In this document: one piece after another, positions 1-4,544 of the stretch
Layout of the letters: every line of letters begins with the position of its first letter
Numbering within the stretch: the first letter of the stretch is position 1
Position numbers and translations under genes: made by a program
Assembly: GCA_945861605.1 (NCBI GenBank)
Contig: CAMAVG010000067.1
Span: 1 to 5,032, forward strand
Direction of reading: 5' to 3'
Source: Rickettsia typhi
Lineage (GTDB): Bacteria; Pseudomonadota; Alphaproteobacteria; Rickettsiales; Deianiraeaceae
Length of the DNA: 5,032 nt
The notes under the pieces: model-generated
What the model was told of the DNA's origin: nothing
What the model saw: the letters and a program-made list of their open reading frames with translations, nothing else
Databases searched by the model: none

Positions 1-323
1 CCGATTTTCGTTAATCCGCCGCCAAATCCAGTGCCGGGATTAATTGTCACATATTCGCGAATCATATTACCGTTTCCGATTTCAAGAAAGGTTTCCTCGT
101 TTTTGAATTTGTAATCCTGAGGTTTGGAACCAATTGAGGCAAATTGGAAAATTTCACAATTTTCACCGATAGTGGTGTTGCCCTCAATTGAAACATGGTG
201 TTTTATTATAGTATTCTTCCCAATTTTAACATTTCCGGAGAGATAACAATAAGCGCCAATGTTAACGCCGTCCTCCAACTGAACATTTCCCTCAATGATT
301 GCCGTTGGGTGAACCGTCGTCAT
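1..323 (-). CDS. lpxA: UDP-N-acetylglucosamine O-acyltransferase LpxA, N-terminal 107 residues (partial)
   Basis: First enzyme of lipid A synthesis: transfers a 3-hydroxyacyl chain from acyl-ACP to the 3-OH of UDP-GlcNAc in the cytoplasm. The visible part begins MTTVHPTAIIEGNVQLEDGV and consists of left-handed beta-helix hexapeptide repeats (NIGAYC, KIGKNT, TIGENC). The LpxA-specific stretch FASIGSKPQDYKF (61-73) follows, aligning with E. coli FASIGEVNQDLKY, so Q69, D70 and K72 match Q73, D74 and K76 there. IREYVTINPGT (88-98) and GGGLTKI (101-107) also match LpxA; LpxD and GlmU lack this combination. The catalytic His (E. coli H125) lies beyond the left edge. The start is the only in-frame start after the upstream stop at 366-368, and HPTA at residues 5-8 fits the family. 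No Shine-Dalgarno is visible. lpxD or fabZ are not immediately upstream, as they often are; the upstream neighbour is an unknown gene on the same strand. Assignment is confident. Confidence 0.95.
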   Translation of the reverse strand, partial: MTTVHPTAIIEGNVQLEDGVNIGAYCYLSGNVKIGKNTIIKHHVSIEGNTTIGENCEIFQFASIGSKPQDYKFKNEETFLEIGNGNMIREYVTINPGTGFGGGLTKI

Positions 324-328
324 TTGTG

Positions 329-342
329 TATAATATATTATA
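329..342. repeat. 14-bp AT-only perfect palindrome upstream of lpxA
   Basis: TATAATATATTATA reads the same on both strands and contains TATAAT in each orientation, 6 bp upstream of the lpxA start. It could be an easily melted promoter region or alternative -10 element, but no -35 box lies at 16-18 bp from the minus-strand TATAAT (the closest, TTGAAA, is at 21). In an AT-rich genome this may be chance. Confidence 0.4.
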
Positions 343-350
343 TATGCGGC

Positions 351-379
351 ATAATCATCACGATTTCAAGAAATGTCAA
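351..379 (-). promoter_or_regulatory. Predicted lpxA promoter
   Basis: On the minus strand a perfect -35 box TTGACA (374-379) is followed, after 17 bases, by GATTAT (351-356; four of six matches to TATAAT). This predicts a transcript start near 344 and a leader of about 21 nt before the lpxA ATG at 323. A second hexamer TTCTTGA lies in the spacer, 10 bases from the one overlapping the -35 box, so a regulator could bind both on one face of the helix. The TATAAT words at 329-342 are closer to the gene but lack a well-spaced -35. The promoter starts 5 bp past the stop of the upstream gene. Prediction from sequence only. Confidence 0.5.
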
Positions 380-382
380 GAA
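371..382. repeat. Left copy of a 12-bp inverted repeat bracketing the unknown gene
   Basis: AAATGTCAAGAA on the plus strand is the exact reverse complement of TTCTTGACATTT at 1638-1649. Similarity continues imperfectly for several bases inward. The copy lies 1 bp outside the stop codon of the unknown gene and also contains the lpxA -35 box (minus strand). The same spot starts an 11-bp direct repeat, TGTCAAGAATT (374-384), matched at 1625-1635. It may be the end of an inserted block, a shared regulator site, or simply repeated promoter sequence. Confidence 0.5.
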
Positions 383-383
383 T

Positions 384-1577
384 TTATTTTGAGATGCTAC
401 GAGCTGATGAATTAGACGCTGATGGGATTAGCGTTGGTTGTATTTTCGTTGCGTCTTGCACGATGCTATATGACTTCAAATTGGTAATCTGGCGAAATAC
501 GTCATCCTTTAGTTGTGGTGGCAGGCCTACAGCATGTTTGATTGATTTGCCGAAAATGTCTACATCATTACTATTGAATCTAGCAGATTTGATTGAACTT
601 ATTGAACTAACGCCAGGGAATGCTAGTCGCTGCAACGTATTTTGAGACATTGCAGTGCGTATTTCATGACGAGTATCGACCGATTGAGTGGAACAACAAT
701 TGCGAAAGTACTCAACCGCTTGTGTCAAAGCACTAACAATTCCAGTTTTATGAGTGATGTTTGTGTTACTAGCTGTATTGAGTGCTGTCTGTGAATTAAG
801 GTCTGTCATAGATTTTGCGTGAGGGAGCGAAGGAAGGGTTTGAGTAGGGGTTTCTTCACTCATCAAATTACCTTCTGAATTGTCTACATGTGATTCTACT
901 TGTGATTTTTCACCCTCTTTTGCTTTCTTTTGATTTTCTTGTATTTTGTCCATTCTTTCTTTGAGTTTCTGAATTTCAGCGAGTACAGTATCCTTGGTAA
1001 TACCGTCTTGGCATTTCCTAAGAATCATACTATCAAAATTCTGACGCTTATCTTCGAGAAGTAACCCCACGCATTCATCGTATTTTTCCTTAACTTCTGG
1101 TAATGCCAGAATTTTTTTTAATGCTTGTGGTCTGCCGAACAGCTGATCGAGTATGCTTTTCGGCACCACTGGATCTGCTTTTGTCTCTTCTTGCTGTGCT
1201 AGTTTGTCTAATTCTTTTTGCAACACATCTTTGTCGCGATTGGCAAACGTGGCAAAGAGATTTTTAACCTTCTCGCGATCGTTCATTTGATTATTGTGTC
1301 GCTCAACCAAAAGTTCCTGTTCTACAAACTTAATGGCATATCCCTCTGAGTATTTCCCATTATTTTTCGTGATACTTTGAGCAATAGCTTTCATAACAAT
1401 CCTTCCTTTCTGTGCTTTGATATTATGATTGTAAGTTTTGATAAGCTCTTTCGTCTTTGGTTGCAACACTTGCAACTCTGCAAGATATCCAACATTTGAC
1501 ATAAATTCTTTGTTTTTGTACAAACTGTTAATATGGTTTTTATGTGTTTCTTTGGACTGATTAAACTCCTGTAGCAT
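384..1577 (-). CDS. Unrecognised hydrophilic coiled-coil protein, 397 aa (candidate secreted protein)
   Basis: I do not recognise this protein or any domain in it. From the ATG at 1577 it has 397 residues: a charged helical N-terminal half (about 1-130), a middle segment around PKSILDQLFGRPQALKKILALPEVKEKY (140-167), a Lys/Glu/Gln coiled coil beginning DTVLAEIQKLKERMDKIQEN (about 196-228), a polar Ser/Thr/Asn linker (about 229-278), a C-terminal region with an adjacent Cys pair at 294-295, and a Ser-rich tail ending SSARSISK. It has no Trp, no signal peptide and no membrane segment. The frame is open up to an ATG at 1823, but that start would overlap the divergent transporter by 128 bp. The start at 1577 is chosen because a TTGACA/TATTGT promoter predicts transcription from about 1595. 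A rival start at 1394 (336 aa) has a far better ribosome binding site, AAGGAAGGA, 5 nt upstream. A secreted effector is a guess from composition only. The long frame makes it likely to be real. Confidence 0.68.
   Translation of the reverse strand: MLQEFNQSKETHKNHINSLYKNKEFMSNVGYLAELQVLQPKTKELIKTYNHNIKAQKGRIVMKAIAQSITKNNGKYSEGYAIKFVEQELLVERHNNQMNDREKVKNLFATFANRDKDVLQKELDKLAQQEETKADPVVPKSILDQLFGRPQALKKILALPEVKEKYDECVGLLLEDKRQNFDSMILRKCQDGITKDTVLAEIQKLKERMDKIQENQKKAKEGEKSQVESHVDNSEGNLMSEETPTQTLPSLPHAKSMTDLNSQTALNTASNTNITHKTGIVSALTQAVEYFRNCCSTQSVDTRHEIRTAMSQNTLQRLAFPGVSSISSIKSARFNSNDVDIFGKSIKHAVGLPPQLKDDVFRQITNLKSYSIVQDATKIQPTLIPSASNSSARSISK
1400..1408 (-). promoter_or_regulatory. Strong Shine-Dalgarno-like site for an alternative internal start
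   Basis: AAGGAAGGA on the minus strand sits 5 nt before the in-frame ATG at 1394, giving a protein that begins MKAIAQSITKNNGKYSEGYA. This is the best ribosome binding site in the window; the other gene starts have weak ones or none. It could be the true start of the unknown gene, a second internal start, or chance within codons for Lys-Gly-Arg. The AGG arginine codon inside it slightly favours a functional role. Confidence 0.45.
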
Positions 1578-1601
1578 ATCCTTTAAATTAATTTTTAAAC
1601 A

Positions 1602-1630
1602 ACAATAACACACATTTTGGTGGTTGTCAA
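1602..1630 (-). promoter_or_regulatory. Predicted promoter of the unknown gene
   Basis: A perfect minus-strand -35 box TTGACA (1625-1630) is followed, at exactly 17 bases, by TATTGT (1602-1607; four of six matches). It predicts a start near 1595, about 18 nt before the ATG at 1577. The geometry (same -35, same spacing, short leader) parallels the lpxA promoter, and the 11 bases AATTCTTGACA are identical at both. Confidence 0.5.
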
Positions 1631-1646
1631 GAATTATTTCTTGACA
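1625..1646. repeat. Perfect 9-bp-arm palindrome between divergent genes (possible operator)
   Basis: TGTCAAGAA (1625-1633), a 4-base spacer TTAT, then TTCTTGACA (1638-1646) form a perfect inverted repeat. The left arm overlaps the -35 boxes of both divergent promoters and the right arm sits between the transporter's -35 and -10. A dimeric repressor bound here would block both directions. The half-site TTCTTGACA recurs at the lpxA promoter (374-382, minus). No regulator gene is in the window, so the operator role is inference. Confidence 0.5.
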
Positions 1647-1649
1647 TTT
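1638..1649. repeat. Right copy of the 12-bp inverted repeat bracketing the unknown gene
   Basis: TTCTTGACATTT is the exact reverse complement of the copy at 371-382, giving a bracketed block of about 1.28 kb that contains only the unknown gene and its promoter. I see no convincing target-site duplication immediately outside the two copies and no transposase or integrase inside. The copy shares its first 9 bases with the right arm of the local palindrome. Confidence 0.5.
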
Positions 1650-1695
1650 TATTTGGAAAGCGAAATGTGCGTTACAAACAACTTTTGATTCGCCA

Positions 1696-2952
1696 ATGAA
1701 TGTACTTAAGAAGCTTTTGAATATGTCACAACCAAAGCAAATAATTTTAAGTCTGGTCTTGGGTCTTGCATTTGGCTTTATATTCAAAGAAAAAGTTGCG
1801 TTCTTAAGAATCTTTGGCGACATCTTCCTGAAAATGATTAAAATGACAATCGCCCCATTAATTTTCGTAACGGTGACTCATGTATTTTGTTCAATGCAAA
1901 GCGCTGGGAAAATGGGAAAGGTTGCGTTGAAATCAATTGCTTTTTATAAAATCGCAACGGTAATTACTGCCGCGTTTGGAATTTTTGTCGCAGTAACAAT
2001 GAAAGCAGGTGTTGGAATTAATATTTCCCCTGAAATGCTTGGTGCTTCAACCGTACAAGTTATGGATACTTCAAAAATCACCGCAAGCGAAATGATTCTC
2101 CACATTTTCCCTGAAAACATTTTCGCCGCGTTTGCAAAATCTGATATCATTCAGATTCTAGTCTTCTCCTGCTTTTTTGGACTTGCCGTCAACAAGCTTT
2201 CCTCCGAAACAGGGAACATCGTTCGTGCAATTGATTCAATGTCCAAGGTAGTCTTCAAAATGATCGCCCTCGTCATAAAGTTCACACCATTTGGAATTTT
2301 TGGAATCATGGCGTATCTTGCCGGAACACAAGAACTTGCAACGCTGAAATCATTGATTTACCTCATACTCATAATATATGGATGCGGATTCGTTGTCGGC
2401 TATGTATTCTACGGAATAACACTTCTTGCTTATGGGCTCAACCCCCTGCCGTTTTTCAAAAAAGTTTTTGAGGTTCAATCCTTCGCCTTTCTAACAAGCT
2501 CTTCTGCTGCCGCAATTCCACTTGCAAAAATGGTTGCCGAAAAGAAAATGGGCGTAAGTGAAAGCACTGCCTCCCTTGCTGTACCACTCGGCGGAGCATT
2601 CAACATGAGCGGCACCGCCCTACATCTTGGAGCAACTTCAATTTTCTTGGCACAAATTTACGGTGCGAACCTTGGAATGGCACAATACATTCAAATCATC
2701 GTTCTTTCAATTATGCTTACAATGGGAGCAGTCGGCATTCCGGCAGCATCACTTGTTATGATGCCCGTAATCCTAATCGCAATCGGCGTTCCACCCGAAT
2801 ATGTTGCCGTTTATGTTGGTATCGACAGATTCTTGGACATGGTTCGCTCAATGTTGAACGCAACGGGAGATGTCCTCGCCGCCGTCATAGTTGACGCATC
2901 TGAAGGCACTCTCAACAAGGAAATTTACAACAAATTAGACGCAAAAATTTAA
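1696..2952 (+). CDS. Dicarboxylate/amino acid:cation symporter (DAACS family), probably glutamate/aspartate
   Basis: Inner-membrane secondary transporter of the GltP/GltPh fold that imports acidic amino acids or C4-dicarboxylates with Na+ or H+. Its 418 aa are typical. Hydrophobic helices run throughout. HP1 carries the serine-rich motif TSSSAAAIP (267-275), TM7 has NMSGT (303-307), HP2 has GAVGIPAAS (344-352), and TM8 has GIDRFLDMVRSMLNATGD (375-392). By alignment with GltPh, D381 matches D394 (amino-group binding), R384 matches R397 (side-chain carboxylate), and N388 and D392 match N401 and D405 (Na1). D381 plus R384 favours glutamate/aspartate over succinate. The oddity is S305, where the family motif NMDGT has Asp (GltPh D312, linked to Na+ binding), so ion coupling may differ. 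The start could also be 1723 (MSQPKQ); neither has a strong ribosome binding site. The gene leads an apparent operon with the aldolase 11 bp downstream. Family assignment is firm; substrate and coupling ion are inferred. Confidence 0.93.
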   Translation: MNVLKKLLNMSQPKQIILSLVLGLAFGFIFKEKVAFLRIFGDIFLKMIKMTIAPLIFVTVTHVFCSMQSAGKMGKVALKSIAFYKIATVITAAFGIFVAVTMKAGVGINISPEMLGASTVQVMDTSKITASEMILHIFPENIFAAFAKSDIIQILVFSCFFGLAVNKLSSETGNIVRAIDSMSKVVFKMIALVIKFTPFGIFGIMAYLAGTQELATLKSLIYLILIIYGCGFVVGYVFYGITLLAYGLNPLPFFKKVFEVQSFAFLTSSSAAAIPLAKMVAEKKMGVSESTASLAVPLGGAFNMSGTALHLGATSIFLAQIYGANLGMAQYIQIIVLSIMLTMGAVGIPAASLVMMPVILIAIGVPPEYVAVYVGIDRFLDMVRSMLNATGDVLAAVIVDASEGTLNKEIYNKLDAKI

Positions 2953-2963
2953 TCTTTTTCAAT

Positions 2964-3872
2964 ATGTCACAAATTACAAAACAAATTCTTTCGAATTACG
3001 AATCAGACTCCCCAGCAACCAAGGCGAATCTTTATAGATTCCTTGAATCCGGAACACTTGCCGGCACTGGAAAGCTTGTGATTCTACCCGTCGACCAAGG
3101 CTTTGAACACGGACCTGAACGCTCGTTTTTCCCAAATCCTGCATCGTTTGATCCCCACTACCACTTCCAACTTGCAATTGATGCGAAACTGAACGGATTT
3201 GCCGCCCCACTTGGCATGATTGAAGCAGGTGCTGATACATTCGCAGGGCAAATTCCACTTATCCTAAAAATGAATTCCAACAATTCAATGATGCAAAAAG
3301 GTCAAGACACAAACCAAGCCGTCACAGCAACAATTAAGGACGCCCTTCGCCTTGGTTGCAATGCAATTGGATTCACAATTTACCCATCGTCGGATCAATC
3401 CCTCGAAATGTATGAAGAAGTTCGCGAGGTTATCGCAGAGGCAAAATCGCATGGTTTGGTCAGCGTCGTTTGGTCGTACCCTCGCGGTGGAGACCTTCCA
3501 AAAGAACATGAAACCTCCCTTGATGTTGTTTCTTACGCTGCACATATTGCCTGCCTTTTGGGTGCTCACATTGTGAAAGTTAAGCCGCCAAAAGCAACAT
3601 TATTCGAAAAAAACGCTATAAAATTACTAGAAGGACAAGATTTCTCAACACTTTCAAGCAGAATTGCACTAATTAAGCGTTCGTGTTTTAATGGTCGCAG
3701 AATTGTGATTTTCTCTGGTGGAGAGGCTAAATCCGAAGAAGCTGTTCTTGAAGAAATTCGCGAAATCGCAAAAGGTGGCGGAAATGGTTCGATTATTGGA
3801 AGAAATGCTTTCCAAAGGTCAAAATCTGATGCAATTTCATTGCTGGATAAAATCTGCGGGGTTTATAAGTAG
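2964..3872 (+). CDS. fbaB: Class I fructose-bisphosphate aldolase (DhnA/FbaB type)
   Basis: Cytoplasmic Schiff-base aldolase that interconverts fructose 1,6-bisphosphate with glyceraldehyde 3-phosphate and dihydroxyacetone phosphate, in glycolysis and gluconeogenesis. The protein has 302 aa. Visible family marks are VILPVDQGFEHGP (39-51, with the conserved Asp at 44), DPHYHFQLAIDA (63-74), GFTIYPSSD (136-144), VVWSYPRGGD (168-177, with Y172 in the position of the catalytic Tyr of archaeal homologues), AHIVKVKPPK (201-210, K205 the likely Schiff-base lysine, K207 the alternative), and the phosphate-binding segments SGGEAKS (251-257) and GGNGSIIGRNAFQR (272-285). The start directly follows the transporter stop after 11 bp and has no Shine-Dalgarno, so translation may depend on reinitiation. 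The 3' end abuts that of pyrF on the other strand. I know close matches from alphaproteobacteria. A different DhnA-family aldolase, for example one acting on deoxy-ketose phosphates, is possible but less likely. Confidence 0.92.
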   Translation: MSQITKQILSNYESDSPATKANLYRFLESGTLAGTGKLVILPVDQGFEHGPERSFFPNPASFDPHYHFQLAIDAKLNGFAAPLGMIEAGADTFAGQIPLILKMNSNNSMMQKGQDTNQAVTATIKDALRLGCNAIGFTIYPSSDQSLEMYEEVREVIAEAKSHGLVSVVWSYPRGGDLPKEHETSLDVVSYAAHIACLLGAHIVKVKPPKATLFEKNAIKLLEGQDFSTLSSRIALIKRSCFNGRRIVIFSGGEAKSEEAVLEEIREIAKGGGNGSIIGRNAFQRSKSDAISLLDKICGVYK

Positions 3873-4541
3873 TCATTTTTGGAGGGCAACCTCCTCCAAA
3901 ACCATCTCATAAGCCTTAACGGGATTTTCACTTTGCGTGATTGGTCGCCCTATCACAATAATGCTGGAACCATCCGCAAATGCTTGTTTTGGCGTTGCAA
4001 TTCGAACTTGGTCGTCTTTTGTTTCGTACCAAATCGGGCGAATTCCGGGCGTTATTATAATCGGTTTTTCGCCAAATTTTTCACGCACAAAGGCAACTTC
4101 CATCGCCGAGCAAACAATTCCATCAGCACCGGAATCAAACGCAATGTTTGCAAGTTCAAGCACTTCCCCAATTGAAGATTTCTGGCTTGTCAACTTTGTT
4201 ACACAAATAATTTTCACCTGCGAATTTGCATCATCGCGAGCTTTCACTGCTGCTTTAATCATTTCTCCCTCTCCACTTGCGTGAATTGTTAATAATTTCA
4301 CATTTTTGATTGAGCAAGCACTTTTAACAGCATGAGCAACGGTGTTTGGGATATCGTGGAATTTGAGGTCAAGAAAGACATCATGGGTTAAATCTGCAAT
4401 TCCCTTTGAGCCAAACTTCGTAAAATATTCAAGTCCAATTTTAAACATAACATTGCTTGGGAATTGCGATGCGAATTGGAGTAAATCAAAATCGTCGTCG
4501 CTTTTATCGATTGCTATGCAAATTGTTTGATTGCGTTTCAT
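3873..4541 (-). CDS. pyrF: Orotidine 5'-phosphate decarboxylase PyrF
   Basis: Last step of de novo UMP synthesis: decarboxylates OMP to UMP in the cytoplasm. The protein has 222 aa, a complete (beta/alpha)8 barrel of the shorter bacterial type. Key residues are all present: D11 in IAID, K34 in FKIG, the catalytic D58-x-K60-x-x-D63 within DLKFHDIPNT (58-67), TIHASG (85-90), TPGIRP (164-169), DDQ (176-178), and IGRPIT (197-202) with the phosphate-binding R199. The ATG follows the mrdA stop after only three bases, with just GAAGAA as a weak ribosome site, so translation is probably coupled to mrdA. The gene ends with no gap against the convergent aldolase gene, and its last codons form half of a GC-rich hairpin. 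No truncation or missing residue is seen. Confidence 0.96.
   Translation of the reverse strand: MKRNQTICIAIDKSDDDFDLLQFASQFPSNVMFKIGLEYFTKFGSKGIADLTHDVFLDLKFHDIPNTVAHAVKSACSIKNVKLLTIHASGEGEMIKAAVKARDDANSQVKIICVTKLTSQKSSIGEVLELANIAFDSGADGIVCSAMEVAFVREKFGEKPIIITPGIRPIWYETKDDQVRIATPKQAFADGSSIIVIGRPITQSENPVKAYEMVLEEVALQK
3877..3901. terminator. Hairpin at the convergent fbaB/pyrF ends (possible two-way terminator)
   Basis: TTTTGGAGG (3877-3885) and CCTCCAAAA (3893-3901) make a perfect 9-bp stem with a 7-base loop. It begins 5 bases after the aldolase stop and lies within the last codons of pyrF. The stem could stop transcripts from either side or protect 3' ends. Neither strand has a T-run after the stem (the flanks read AAAA outward), so it is not a textbook intrinsic terminator; Rho-dependent or collision-based ending remains possible. 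Confidence 0.4.
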
Positions 4542-4544
4542 ATA

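Larger units (their letters stand above)
1624..1652 (+). promoter_or_regulatory. Predicted promoter of the transporter-aldolase operon
   Basis: TTGTCA (1624-1629; five of six matches to TTGACA) is followed after 17 bases by TTTTAT (1647-1652; four of six; TTTATT at 18 bases is equally good). It predicts a leader of about 36 nt before the ATG at 1696. This -35 box overlaps almost completely, on the opposite strand, with the -35 of the unknown gene, so polymerase could hardly use both at once. A perfect TTGACA at 1641-1646 has no acceptable -10 downstream. Confidence 0.4.

Noticed and set aside
373..645. Plus-strand 90-aa frame
   Set aside because: It is antisense to the 3' end of the unknown gene, has no ribosome site and no recognisable protein character; a shadow frame.
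371..1649. Insertion sequence or transposon carrying the unknown gene
   Set aside because: There is no transposase, integrase or DDE/HUH motif and no target-site duplication, so the paired repeats are reported but not called a mobile element.
1641..1669. Plus-strand promoter using the perfect TTGACA at 1641-1646
   Set aside because: The hexamers at 16-18 bases downstream (AAATGT, AATGTG, ATGTGC) match the -10 consensus poorly; the TTGTCA at 1624 has a better partner.
1578..1823. Extension of the unknown gene to the ATG at 1823
   Set aside because: It would overlap the first 128 bp of the transporter on the other strand and place the promoter inside the gene; the added residues (such as VCYCCLKINL) do not look like a coherent domain.
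2974..3258. Minus-strand 94-aa frame opposite the aldolase gene
   Set aside because: The aldolase is complete and well supported on the plus strand; this is an antisense shadow.
3937..4284. Plus-strand 115-aa frame opposite pyrF
   Set aside because: pyrF on the other strand has all family motifs; this frame is its mirror and shows no motif.
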